DNA from: a virus
Direction: 5' to 3' (one strand)
IMG/VR virus record: IMGVR_UViG_3300028831_000280
Span: 1-40,437 of that record
DNA: 40,437 nucleotides
Position 1 is the first letter of the stretch, and every line of letters starts with the position of its first letter. Of the stretch, positions 19,959 through 26,767 are shown one piece after another. The notes below the pieces were generated by a model. The model was not told where the DNA came from, ran no database searches, and worked only from the letters and a program-made list of their open reading frames with translations. A program made the position numbers and the translations under genes.

Positions 19959-20223
19959 GCAGCGGGTAGCGCAGGCGGAGTGGCTACGCCGCGCGGCTGA
20001 GGTCGCTGAGACCCTCACTGACGAGGAGATCTTGTCGCTGGGACGACGTCTACGCCAGCCGACGGCCGAGTGGCTCAGGCAGGCCGCGAGCGCGCACGTC
20101 GCTGGCGAGTCGTCCGAGGGCAACATGCACGTCGCGGACTGGGTGACGCGACTGATGCTGGAGGAGCGCGGACACACGTTCGCGTCCAACCCGAACGTCC
20201 AACTTGGACCGCACCGTGGATGA
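19945..20223 (+). CDS. Hypothetical helical protein, 92 aa
   Basis: ATG 19945 lies inside the end of the previous gene with AGGCGGGAG upstream. Helical first half (AEWLRRAAEVAETLTDEEIL). No motif recognised. Confidence 0.65.
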   Translation: MSGTEQRVAQAEWLRRAAEVAETLTDEEILSLGRRLRQPTAEWLRQAASAHVAGESSEGNMHVADWVTRLMLEERGHTFASNPNVQLGPHRG

Positions 20224-20368
20224 GCGCCTGCACGTGGAACCTGACCCGAACGTCCACAGTGAACCGATGAACCCGGACGACGTCGTGGAGATCCCGGAGT
20301 ACCCGGCGCCGAGTGAGGGTTCGCGACGGTGCATGATTTACCGCTTGCCGAACGACACCGTGAGATAA
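20216..20368 (+). CDS. Hypothetical protein, 50 aa
   Basis: GTG 20216 overlaps the preceding gene by 8 nt. An acidic, proline-rich protein (VDERLHVEPDPNVHSEPMNP...). Its stop codon lies inside the palindromic -10 element at 20359. Function unknown. Confidence 0.5.
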   Translation: MDERLHVEPDPNVHSEPMNPDDVVEIPEYPAPSEGSRRCMIYRLPNDTVR

Positions 20369-20374
20369 TTCACG
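20359..20374 (+). promoter_or_regulatory. Promoter with palindrome around the -10
   Basis: CGTGA-GATAAT-TCACG: an extended -10 (TG-A-GATAAT) framed by a 5-bp inverted repeat, like the element at 18916. It precedes the gene at 20412. Confidence 0.55.
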
Positions 20375-20411
20375 GGTAAGGTTGACGACAACAGCCCGAT
20401 TGGAGTCGACA

Positions 20412-20834
20412 GTGATCAAGATGGCCAAGTGCATCGGACGCGCGGATTGCGGGGGTGATCCGAGATCACGTGGACTGTGCGCGGCGTGCTACGCGCGGCA
20501 CAAGTACGCGGGTACGTTGCACGCGTACCCCACGATGCAGGAACGTCTCATTGGTCTGGATCTACGGAGCCAGCAGCCAACCGCGGTGATCAGTCGCAGG
20601 TACCGCGTGCGTCGGTACAACGAGCGCGTCTGGGTTCACGGCTACCTCGTGCACCCGCGCGCCAAGCACGGGCATCACAACAGCTACGTTGCCTTCGGTT
20701 GCCGCGGGCCGATGTGCCGCGCGGCACAGCGCTGGGTGCGTGATACCGGCCAGTCTGCGCTACCGGTCGCCCGCCTGGTTGACCGCACGGTTGACGACTG
20801 CGTCAACTACGCGGAGTCGGGGAGCTACCAGTGA
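20412..20834 (+). CDS. Cys/His mini-protein, fusion of two phage modules
   Basis: A 140-aa protein. Residues 1-55 have CIGRADCGG..SRGLCAACYARH, a treble-clef-like CxC/CxxC arrangement matching the N terminus of the gene at 22315. Residues ~70-115 have VHPRAKHG...YVAFGCRGPMC, matching the gene at 20831. It is thus a two-module fusion of families found singly nearby. GTG 20412 has GGAG 6 nt upstream. Probably zinc- and nucleic-acid-binding; function unknown. Confidence 0.7.
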   Translation: MIKMAKCIGRADCGGDPRSRGLCAACYARHKYAGTLHAYPTMQERLIGLDLRSQQPTAVISRRYRVRRYNERVWVHGYLVHPRAKHGHHNSYVAFGCRGPMCRAAQRWVRDTGQSALPVARLVDRTVDDCVNYAESGSYQ

Positions 20835-21136
20835 CGGAGGAGCGCAAGTTGACGCGTCGCGAACGTATGTCCAACACCACCGTTCGCTGGCAGCGTGACC
20901 GGTACGCCGAGCGCATCGTGATGAACGGCTTCAAGGTTCACCCGCACGGAGCCCACGGCCAGCTGCGCTCGTACACGGCGTACGGCTGCCGTGGACCGTT
21001 GTGCTACGCCACGCACAAGTACTACGCGGAGACGGGTGTTACCCAGCTGCCGCTGGTTGGCAACCGGCAGTTCACCGCGCACGAGTGTGCGACGTTCACC
21101 AGTGAGGTTTACGTCGACACGAGGAGGCCTCGGTGA
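20831..21136 (+). CDS. Cys/His mini-protein, single module
   Basis: A 101-aa protein with RIVMNGFKVHPHGAHG...YTAYGCRGPLCYATHKYY, closely matching the C-terminal module of the upstream gene, probably by tandem duplication. GTGA overlap. Basic N terminus (RKLTRRERM). Confidence 0.7.
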   Translation: MTEERKLTRRERMSNTTVRWQRDRYAERIVMNGFKVHPHGAHGQLRSYTAYGCRGPLCYATHKYYAETGVTQLPLVGNRQFTAHECATFTSEVYVDTRRPR

Positions 21137-21450
21137 GTTCCGCGCGCCGGCGTAAGAAGCTGGCCAAGGAGCACCTGACCTGGCGCTCGCCACCCGCGCA
21201 CGCCGGCGCGACGGAGGAAGATCGCTGGGAGTCGGGCAAGGGTGCCGCGACGTCGGCGCGCTACGACAAGAAGTGGTACCGGCACGAAGGCGCTGGTCAG
21301 CTGTTTGCGTACCCGCAAGCGCCGGTGAAGTACAGCATTTGCAAGCACTCCGGTGGAGGTCATCACTGCCCGCCAGACTTGTTTGAAATGCGTCAACGTT
21401 TGGCAGCGGAAAGGAAAGCACGTGAGTCGGAACCGAAGTCGCTGGAGTAG
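21133..21450 (+). CDS. Hypothetical basic protein, 105 aa
   Basis: GTGA overlap. Lys/Arg-rich ends and a central CKHSGGGHHC that could bind metal. No family recognised. Confidence 0.65.
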   Translation: MSSARRRKKLAKEHLTWRSPPAHAGATEEDRWESGKGAATSARYDKKWYRHEGAGQLFAYPQAPVKYSICKHSGGGHHCPPDLFEMRQRLAAERKARESEPKSLE

Positions 21451-21517
21451 CAACCTGATCTGGTGGGCGTTCCTGGCGCTCGCGCTGTGGGCCCTGATCG
21501 TCTACTGGCCGCGCTGA
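21422..21517 (+). CDS. Tiny single-span membrane protein
   Basis: A 31-aa protein with basic N terminus (SRNRSRW) and one span (LIWWAFLALALWALIVYW). GGAAAGGAAAG upstream. Overlaps the preceding gene by 29 nt and the next ATG by one base. Confidence 0.5.
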   Translation: MSRNRSRWSSNLIWWAFLALALWALIVYWPR

Positions 21518-21963
21518 TGCCGAAGATCATCGAGACGCTGCGGCAGAACGAGTGGTGGTACGGCCAGGATGGCTTCCCGTACCGTCTAGCTGAGATGGAC
21601 GCGTCGCACATTTGGAACGTCATCAACTTTCTTGGGCGACGCGTGAGTCAGCTGCGCATGCAGCACTACTGGGATGAGTTCCTGGAACTCAACGACATCT
21701 GCGACGACGAGGTCGGCCCGCGGACGCACGAGGCGTTTCACGAGTGGTTGCGACGCCAGAACGAGATCGAGGGTATCCCGCTCGACTGGCTGAACGCGAC
21801 GCCGCTCGTCCGGGAGTTGAGACACCAGCTGGCGCTTCGCGCCACGACCGACGGCGACGTCGTCGGGGTTCGCTATGACGGGGAGCTAGAGGATGACAGA
21901 GGAACGAACGGAAGAGCAGTTGGAACGGATCCGCGACTTCGTGGCGGCCCTGCGCTCGGGTGA
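21517..21963 (+). CDS. Hypothetical protein, 148 aa
   Basis: A helical, Trp-rich N-terminal part (MPKIIETLRQNEWWYGQDGF...). The last 71 nt overlap the next gene, unusually long here, so the C-terminal tail may be dispensable. No family recognised. Confidence 0.65.
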   Translation: MPKIIETLRQNEWWYGQDGFPYRLAEMDASHIWNVINFLGRRVSQLRMQHYWDEFLELNDICDDEVGPRTHEAFHEWLRRQNEIEGIPLDWLNATPLVRELRHQLALRATTDGDVVGVRYDGELEDDRGTNGRAVGTDPRLRGGPALG

Positions 21964-22318
21964 GTACGAGCAGACGAGCGACCAGCTCGCGATCGAGCAG
22001 AATGGTGAGCGAGCTTACTGCTGCGAGGGTGTTGCGGTTGAGCGCTACGGCGCGCAGCTCGGGCACACCGTGGAGTGGCAGGACGGTAACCTCACGATCA
22101 GCGGGCTGCATGACTACGCCGGCAACGGCTTCTGGAAGCAGCTCGGACTCAACGGTCGAGTCGGCACCGACATCATGACGTCGTTCGCGTTCGTGCTGCC
22201 TGCTGGCTTGACCATGTGCGACAGTGAGGAGTCGTCCGCCGGGTACATGACGCTGAACGACGACGGCCTCACCTTCTCGCAGATCGCCGACCTCATCGAG
22301 TGGCAGTTTCTGTCGTGA
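21893..22318 (+). CDS. Conserved phage protein (AYCCEGV type), 141 aa
   Basis: Contains ERAYCCEGVAVERYGA and a downstream FSQIADLIEWQFL, features of a small protein family common in actinophages. Function not known to me. ATG 21893 follows GAGG. The Cys pair may be structural or metal-binding. Confidence 0.7.
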   Translation: MTEERTEEQLERIRDFVAALRSGEYEQTSDQLAIEQNGERAYCCEGVAVERYGAQLGHTVEWQDGNLTISGLHDYAGNGFWKQLGLNGRVGTDIMTSFAFVLPAGLTMCDSEESSAGYMTLNDDGLTFSQIADLIEWQFLS

Positions 22319-22629
22319 CACCAAGTCGGCGCGTAATCACGTGCGCGTCGTGCGGTGAAGACAAGCGGCACGCGTCGCGCAACCTGTGTAACGCGTGTTA
22401 CAAGCACCACCACACGTCGTGCACGTTGGACAAGTTCCCGATCGTTCGCGAACGCGTCTCACCACGGGCGCGCTACGAAGGCTGGGTTGCGTCGGGACTG
22501 AGGCCCAAGGAGTACGCGCGTCAGATCGGCGTCTGGGAGACGTCACTGTCCCGATCACTCCGCATTGAGCGTGAGCGACGTCAACGCCTCGGTCTGCCCT
22601 GGCTGACCGGCTACCGCAAGGAGTGTTGA
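22315..22629 (+). CDS. Zinc-finger plus helix-turn-helix-like protein, 104 aa
   Basis: N-terminal CASCGEDKRHASRNLCNACY gives two CxxC pairs, matching the first module of the gene at 20412. The C-terminal half (GLRPKEYARQIGVWETSLSRSL) reads like a helix-turn-helix. A small DNA-binding regulator is plausible. GTGA overlap. Confidence 0.7.
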   Translation: MTPSRRVITCASCGEDKRHASRNLCNACYKHHHTSCTLDKFPIVRERVSPRARYEGWVASGLRPKEYARQIGVWETSLSRSLRIERERRQRLGLPWLTGYRKEC

Positions 22630-22640
22630 GAGGAGTGAAC

Positions 22641-23132
22641 GTGACGGAGAAGCCTGACCTGCCGGAGCGCAACGTCGCGCTACTGCAGGAAACAATGGCC
22701 AAGATCGAGCTGAACCCGGAGCTGCACGATCAAAGTGTTTGGGCCAACGTGTGCGGTACCGCGTTCTGCTACGCGGGACATGCGGCGATCTTGGCTGGTG
22801 CTGAGGTTCCACGTGGAAAGGCGATCGCGGACGGACACTGGTGGTGCGTCAACCCGGAGACGCTTGAGTCAACCGGTAAGACCAGCATGGAACTTCGCGG
22901 TGATGACGTGCAGGTTGACGTGTTCGCCGCTAGGAAACTCGGCCTCACCGAGGCTGAGGCGGGTTGGCTGTTCGACGCCACGCGCACGCGCGTGGAGTTG
23001 CGACTGCTGGTTGACGCGCTGTGCGCGGGCGCCTGGATCGACGTCAAGGACTCGATCTTCATCAACGGCGAGCGCTACGGCTTCGTCGACGTGTGGCTCG
23101 ACGAAACCAAGGAGGCGTTGACACGGTGCTAG
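22641..23132 (+). CDS. Conserved phage protein (CGTAFCYAGHA type), 163 aa
   Basis: Contains CGTAFCYAGHAAILAG, the hallmark of a family frequent in actinophage genomes, of unknown function as far as I know. GTG 22641 lies 6 nt after GAGGAG. The C-terminal half has a leucine-rich helix (LGLTEAEAGWLFDATRTRVE). Confidence 0.72.
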   Translation: MTEKPDLPERNVALLQETMAKIELNPELHDQSVWANVCGTAFCYAGHAAILAGAEVPRGKAIADGHWWCVNPETLESTGKTSMELRGDDVQVDVFAARKLGLTEAEAGWLFDATRTRVELRLLVDALCAGAWIDVKDSIFINGERYGFVDVWLDETKEALTRC

Positions 23133-23347
23133 TACTGACCATTGGCGCGCTGAAGCGCGTGCTGGAGCTGCTGAGTGAGGGTGAGCCTCGGATGACCGAC
23201 GCGTCACCGGTTCGCGTCGACTTCCTGAACGCGGACAACACCGTCATGGGACCGATCGACGGCGCCGTGATCCAGACTGCGTTCTGGAACGTGGACGACG
23301 AGGTGCTCTCCGTCGTCGTCCGCACCGAGAAGAGGGTTGAGCTGTAG
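23126..23347 (+). CDS. Hypothetical protein, 73 aa
   Basis: An N-terminal helix (IGALKRVLELLSEGE) then strands. GTG 23126 overlaps the upstream gene by 7 nt. No motif recognised. Confidence 0.6.
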   Translation: MLVLTIGALKRVLELLSEGEPRMTDASPVRVDFLNADNTVMGPIDGAVIQTAFWNVDDEVLSVVVRTEKRVEL

Positions 23348-23679
23348 TGGATCCGACGCCGCTGTTTCGGGACAACGACATCATCGCGCTGCGTGACGGC
23401 ACGGTGCTGGAGACGCACCCGGAGCAGCGGTGTGCGGGTGGTTACTGCTGCATTCACAACCCGAGTGATCATCCGCTGAGTGACGCACCACTCTCGTGGC
23501 GTCCAACGCTACGATCACTCCGACGAATTTGCACACACGGCTTGGAGCATCCCGACCTAGACGACTTCGCGTTCAAGGTGAGGATCCAGTCGCCCAACTG
23601 GATTCTCGCGCTGGTTGGCGCGCACGAGTGCGACGGCTGCTGCCACTGGCCCACGGAAGATAAGGACTCTACGGAATGA
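23347..23679 (+). CDS. Conserved phage Cys/His protein, 110 aa
   Basis: Contains CAGGYCCIHNPSDHPLSDAPL, RRICTHGLEHPDLDD and HECDGCC, a combination I associate with a widespread actinophage small protein. Three Cys/His clusters suggest a zinc fold. TAGTG overlap. Function unknown. Confidence 0.75.
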   Translation: MDPTPLFRDNDIIALRDGTVLETHPEQRCAGGYCCIHNPSDHPLSDAPLSWRPTLRSLRRICTHGLEHPDLDDFAFKVRIQSPNWILALVGAHECDGCCHWPTEDKDSTE

Positions 23680-23768
23680 TCAACGGTTTCTGGTGGCGCT
23701 TCTTCCTGCTGACGATCACCGCGCTGGTGCTCGCGGGAATCGCCGCTTACGCGCTCGGCAAGGCGTGA
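23676..23768 (+). CDS. Tiny single-span membrane protein
   Basis: A 30-aa protein: one span (FFLLTITALVLAGIAAYAL), ATGA overlap with the upstream stop. Function unknown. Confidence 0.5.
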   Translation: MINGFWWRFFLLTITALVLAGIAAYALGKA

Positions 23769-23771
23769 GTC

Positions 23772-23936
23772 ATGGATGAGGAAGATCGACCGTGCGACGA
23801 GGAAGCCACCTGTCACAAGGGTGGCACGATCCACTGTCGCATGTGGACACGTTACCCCGAGGTGTTCGAGGAAGGTGACGACGGCTGCTGCGTCGTTGGC
23901 TGCCCACTGGACGTAGATGAGGTGAACGTTCGGTGA
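23772..23936 (+). CDS. Cys-rich acidic protein, 54 aa
   Basis: Six cysteines and two histidines in 54 residues (CDEEATCHKGG, HC, GCCVVGC), probably metal-binding or disulfide-stabilised. ATG 23772 follows the upstream stop by 3 nt. Function unknown. Confidence 0.55.
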   Translation: MDEEDRPCDEEATCHKGGTIHCRMWTRYPEVFEEGDDGCCVVGCPLDVDEVNVR

Positions 23937-24223
23937 GTCACACGATTGGTCCCGGTCCCTGGTGCGGGACGGTCGGTGGGTACAACAACCACAAGTGCCG
24001 CTGCGCTCCCTGCACCGAGGCGAACACGATCGCCATCCGTAAAGCCCGCGCCGAGCGGTTCGCGGGTCGAGTGCTGGTTGCCGGCGTCCTAGTGCACCCG
24101 TACGCGGATCACGGAACCGTTGGCGGCTACCAGAACTGGGGCTGCCGCTGCTGGGACTGCACCCGGGTCAACAGTGAGTCGCGCCGTTGGTATCACAGGA
24201 AGGCGAAGGAAAGAAGTGAGTGA
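23933..24223 (+). CDS. Cys/His mini-protein, two modules
   Basis: A 96-aa protein with two modules: GTVGGYNNHKCRCAPCTEAN and VHPYADHGTVGGYQNWGCRC followed by WDC. It joins the pattern of the 19175 protein (G-T...Y...CRC-x-x-C) to the VHPxAxHG feature of the 20412 and 20831 proteins, so it links the whole family. GTGA overlap. Confidence 0.72.
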   Translation: MSHTIGPGPWCGTVGGYNNHKCRCAPCTEANTIAIRKARAERFAGRVLVAGVLVHPYADHGTVGGYQNWGCRCWDCTRVNSESRRWYHRKAKERSE

Positions 24224-24626
24224 GCGTAGCAAGGTCGACGGTCTGACGGACGACGAGCGTCGCGGACGCACGCTGGTCATCGACCGGATCTGCCAGCAGA
24301 TCAAGGACGAGCACGCCGAACTGCTCGCTGAACTTGGCATGATCCCGATCGTCAAGCGCGTCTGGGACTACAGCGTCGAGCAGCACGTCGCGCACGCGCG
24401 CGAGCGCGGGATCGAACTGAGCCTTGACGCGCAGCGCATCCAGCGTGAGTACCTGGACCTGCTGCGCAGCGCGTCGAAGTCCGAGCTGACGCTGGTCACG
24501 AGCCTCCTGATGATGATCCTGGATCTGGACCGAGCGCGTAAGTTCCACCCGGTCGACCTAGTCAACGACGTGATCTCGATCGCGGTGTTCGCGGAGGGGA
24601 TGTTGGAGCGACGTGAATCTGTCTGA
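24216..24626 (+). CDS. Hypothetical helical protein, 136 aa
   Basis: An almost wholly helical protein (DGLTDDERRGRTLVIDRICQ...). GTG 24216 after GGAAAGAA. No motif recognised. Confidence 0.65.
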   Translation: MSERSKVDGLTDDERRGRTLVIDRICQQIKDEHAELLAELGMIPIVKRVWDYSVEQHVAHARERGIELSLDAQRIQREYLDLLRSASKSELTLVTSLLMMILDLDRARKFHPVDLVNDVISIAVFAEGMLERRESV

Positions 24627-25029
24627 CATGAAGGACGTCCTACGCGAGTGGGAGTGTCCAAAGGGCTGCGGTAAGCAGCGGTGGGAGCACGAGCTGCACA
24701 ACATCAACGACGTTGATGTTAATGAGAGCACGTGGGAGTGCCCACAACCGCCCGAACCTCGCGACTGCTGCGGGCGTCTCGCGGACGACACGGAGGACGA
24801 GAAGCGCGCGTGCTCGAACGGCGCGTGCGTCGCGTGGTGGTGCCAGTGCGGCGTCTTCACCGGGATGAGTGCGGGTCCGGTGTTCTGCGGCTGCGAGTAC
24901 GATCGCGGTGAGGTTCCGACAACGCGTCCGCTGACGCTGGACGAAGCTGCGGACAAGATCGCTACCGAGTACGGAGACGCGCTACGTACGCTCGGACGCG
25001 AGGAAGATCCAAAAGATCTTCAAAGTTAG
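24613..25029 (+). CDS. Cys-rich zinc-binding protein, 138 aa
   Basis: Cysteine-rich: CPKGCGK, DCCGR, CSNGACVAWWCQCG and CGC, enough for two or three zinc sites. GTG 24613 overlaps the upstream gene. The last codons overlap the promoter box at 25011. Function unknown. Confidence 0.68.
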   Translation: MNLSDMKDVLREWECPKGCGKQRWEHELHNINDVDVNESTWECPQPPEPRDCCGRLADDTEDEKRACSNGACVAWWCQCGVFTGMSAGPVFCGCEYDRGEVPTTRPLTLDEAADKIATEYGDALRTLGREEDPKDLQS

Positions 25030-25060
25030 TGGGTTCAACTCGTCATACGTGTGGTACTGT
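25011..25060 (+). promoter_or_regulatory. Promoter, repeated phage class
   Basis: AAAAGATCTTC box, GTGGGTTCAACTCGTCA and GTGTGG, with -10 TACTGT (25055-25060), a weaker variant of TAAAGT. The CGGAACGAACGAAGGAG leader follows. It is the only copy of this class after 10.5 kb. Confidence 0.75.
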
Positions 25061-25091
25061 TGCTCTCAACGGAACGAACGAAGGAGACGCC

Positions 25092-25274
25092 ATGTTTGGC
25101 TACGACATCTCGCTGCAGGGCTCGACGATCCAGTCCGGTCGGACGATCGAGGACGCGAGCGCCAAGGCAGTTGAGATCTCAAAGGGCTTCGCGGGTCGCC
25201 TGATTCGGGTGCACGGCGTTGACGGCGAGACGGTCATGGCGGAGTACCGTGACGGTCAGCTCATCTCCGCCTGA
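25092..25274 (+). CDS. Hypothetical protein, 60 aa
   Basis: ATG 25092, GGAG 6 nt upstream. MFGYDISLQGSTIQSGRT... followed by a helix and a strand. Its plan resembles the next gene (strand, Glu/Ala helix, strand), suggesting tandem paralogues. Function unknown. Confidence 0.68.
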   Translation: MFGYDISLQGSTIQSGRTIEDASAKAVEISKGFAGRLIRVHGVDGETVMAEYRDGQLISA

Positions 25275-25479
25275 TCAGCCCACCTTCCACGGCACCAGCT
25301 GGACGCACGAGGTCGTCATTGACGGCCAGACGCGCGCCTACGCTGAGAGCCTGGATGAGGCTAAGGTCGTCGCATGTGCGATCAGTCGGGTGACTGGTCG
25401 CGCGGTCGAGGTGCGCGTCTACGCGGCGTTCGACCAGCTGCCGAAGGCGTCGTTCGTAACCGGCTGGATCGTGCGGTAA
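25249..25479 (+). CDS. Hypothetical protein, 76 aa
   Basis: GTG 25249 after GGAG overlaps the previous gene by 26 nt. Core: THEVVIDGQTRAYAESLDEA, then AISRVTGRAVEVRVY, similar in plan to the upstream gene. Start uncertain. Confidence 0.58.
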   Translation: MTVSSSPPDQPTFHGTSWTHEVVIDGQTRAYAESLDEAKVVACAISRVTGRAVEVRVYAAFDQLPKASFVTGWIVR

Positions 25480-25494
25480 CCAACGGAATGAGGG

Positions 25495-25833
25495 ATGATG
25501 GAAACTGCCAAGCAGAAGGAACTGCGTCGCAAGAAGGAGCTGCTCGAGGGTCGTCTTACGAGCTTGCTAACGTTCCGCTGGCTCGCGAAACTCAGCATTG
25601 CGCTGGCGTTCATCTCACTGTTCGGTTCGATCATCCTCGGACCACTCGCGTTGATTCCCGAAACGATGGCGTGGCTCGTTGCGGTCTTCGGTACGATCGC
25701 GTTCGGTGCCGTCGGAATTGCGATCCTCTGCTACGTGGAAGACATGTACACGGTCGACGAACTCAACGTCATCAAGATGCGTCACGAGATCGAGGACGCA
25801 AACGAGGCCTACCTCGAGTCGTTGATGGACTGA
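25495..25833 (+). CDS. Two-span membrane protein, 112 aa
   Basis: Two hydrophobic segments (WLAKLSIALAFISLFGSIIL and WLVAVFGTIAFGAVGIAIL) flanked by charged helices. ATG 25495 or 25498; GAGGG close upstream. Function unknown. Confidence 0.65.
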   Translation: MMETAKQKELRRKKELLEGRLTSLLTFRWLAKLSIALAFISLFGSIILGPLALIPETMAWLVAVFGTIAFGAVGIAILCYVEDMYTVDELNVIKMRHEIEDANEAYLESLMD

Positions 25834-25850
25834 CTACAATTGCATAGGAA

Positions 25851-25921
25851 TGCCCACTCGTTCAACGGCAGGACGCCGGTTTTTGGTTCCGGTCATGCAG
25901 GTTCGAATCCTGCGTGGGCAG
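25851..25921 (+). tRNA. tRNA-Gln (TTG)
   Basis: Acceptor TGCCCAC/GTGGGCA, anticodon arm CCGGT-TTTTGGT-TCCGG (anticodon TTG, one T-T next to the loop), T arm GCAGG-TTCGAAT-CCTGC. CCA not encoded. Confidence 0.88.
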
Positions 25922-25923
25922 CG

Positions 25924-25991
25924 GGGAACACTGCAGCGTTCCCAAGTCAGGGTGGGAGGGTGCGAAACCCCCGCGGGTAGACACCACCCTG
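25924..25991 (+). ncRNA. Structured RNA in the tRNA cluster
   Basis: Two hairpins: GGGAAC/GTTCCC (25924-25943) and a longer element with CAGGGTGG (25948-25955) / CCACCCTG (25984-25991) enclosing GGGT-GCGAA-ACCC. It lies directly between tRNA-Gln and the abnormal tRNA-like gene. It cannot be folded into a cloverleaf and lacks the Y-RNA motif. Confidence 0.5.
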
Positions 25992-26000
25992 GCGTCTTAA

Positions 26001-26103
26001 GAAGAGTTGGCTGAGATGGTCAAGGCACGAGCCCTATCGCCGGTTCAAGCAGACGGCTCGGTCCAGCAGGTCGCTGGCGCAGGTTCGAAACCTGCACTCT
26101 TCA
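26001..26103 (+). tRNA. Abnormal class II tRNA-like gene with expanded anticodon loop
   Basis: Acceptor GAAGAGT/ACTCTTC is perfect, the D arm is canonical, the T arm GCAGG-TTCGAAA-CCTGC is perfect and a long variable arm (CCAGC/GCTGG) is present, as in Ser/Leu tRNAs. The anticodon stem CGAGC/GCTCG (26028-26032, 26056-26060) holds a 23-nt loop instead of 7, so no anticodon can be assigned. It could contain a 16-nt insertion or intron, or be a tRNA mimic with another role. Confidence 0.65.
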
Positions 26104-26129
26104 CGGTTGTGACATTAACGTCGCAGCTA

Positions 26130-26168
26130 CCGGACGCGTGGCATCCGCGCCTCGACACGCGCGTCCGG
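26130..26168 (+). repeat. 9-bp stem-loop
   Basis: CCGGACGCG (26130-26138) / CGCGTCCGG (26160-26168) with a 21-nt loop, between two tRNA genes. Possibly a processing signal. Confidence 0.55.
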
Positions 26169-26173
26169 GTCTA

Positions 26174-26258
26174 GGAGGATTGGCAGAACGGCATTGCACC
26201 CGCCTTGAAAGCGGTGGTCCGGGTCACACCGGCGGGGGTTCGAATCCCTCATCCTCCG
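26174..26258 (+). tRNA. tRNA-Ser (TGA)
   Basis: Acceptor GGAGGAT/ATCCTCC, anticodon loop CTTGAAA (anticodon TGA), long variable arm, T arm GGGGG-TTCGAAT-CCCTC type. The anticodon stem has one C-T mismatch at its top. CCA not encoded. Confidence 0.88.
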
Positions 26259-26259
26259 C

Positions 26260-26336
26260 GGGTCCGTAGTTCAAGGGTAAGAACACCGCAGAGTCGGAGG
26301 TTGCGGGAGAGCCCCTCACTCCCGTCGGATCCACCA
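26260..26336 (+). tRNA. Degenerate tRNA-like gene with encoded CCA
   Basis: Acceptor GGGTCCG/CGGATCC (one G-T), a good D arm GTTC-AAGGGTAA-GAAC and an encoded ACCA. The anticodon stem has a G-A mismatch, there is no U33, and the nominal anticodon would be AGT. The T arm is replaced by CGGGAG/CTCCCG with a 9-nt loop lacking TTC. Either a decayed tRNA or a tRNA-like RNA kept for its acceptor end. Confidence 0.5.
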
Positions 26337-26354
26337 AACTTAGGAAGTGACGTA

Positions 26355-26609
26355 ATGATCAGTGTGACGGTTACGTTCTCAACAACGAAACCACTTACAC
26401 AAGATGAGGCGCAGCACTTCTGGACGGACGGCGTAAATCTCAAGACACTCGCTGCGTCAACGTACACGTGGACTACCGGTTACCTCGACACTGATTCATT
26501 TCTCGATGCGGTCAAGTTTGTGACGGATGACGCACGATTTTCGTCACAGCATGATGTCACGATTTTGCAGGTCGCGGCAGTCACACGCGAATTTGAGGAG
26601 TCTAAGTGA
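26355..26609 (+). CDS. Hypothetical protein, 84 aa
   Basis: ATG 26355 with TAGGAAG upstream. Threonine-rich beta-like start (MISVTVTFSTTKPLTQDEAQ). Codon use is visibly less GC-rich than its neighbours, hinting at recent acquisition next to the tRNA cluster. Function unknown. Confidence 0.65.
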   Translation: MISVTVTFSTTKPLTQDEAQHFWTDGVNLKTLAASTYTWTTGYLDTDSFLDAVKFVTDDARFSSQHDVTILQVAAVTREFEESK

Positions 26610-26767
26610 GCTACGAGTACGGCGACCTGATCTGGTTCACCGAGAACGGCAACCGCAAGCCCGGCATGGTCGTCGGCACCCAGGACGGGTTCGAGTACGA
26701 GATCGTGCACTCGCGCGTCAGCGCGACGACGGCGCACGTCACGCAGCTGGAACCGCGCGATGGTTGA
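26606..26767 (+). CDS. Hypothetical protein, 53 aa
   Basis: GTGA overlap with the previous stop and an 8-nt overlap with the next start. A small SH3-like beta protein (GDLIWFTENGNRKPGMVVG...) resembling small phage DUF proteins. Function unknown. Confidence 0.6.
   Translation: MSYEYGDLIWFTENGNRKPGMVVGTQDGFEYEIVHSRVSATTAHVTQLEPRDG

Noticed and set aside
25924-25991. A further tRNA gene
   Set aside because: No acceptor stem, T arm or anticodon arm can be drawn.
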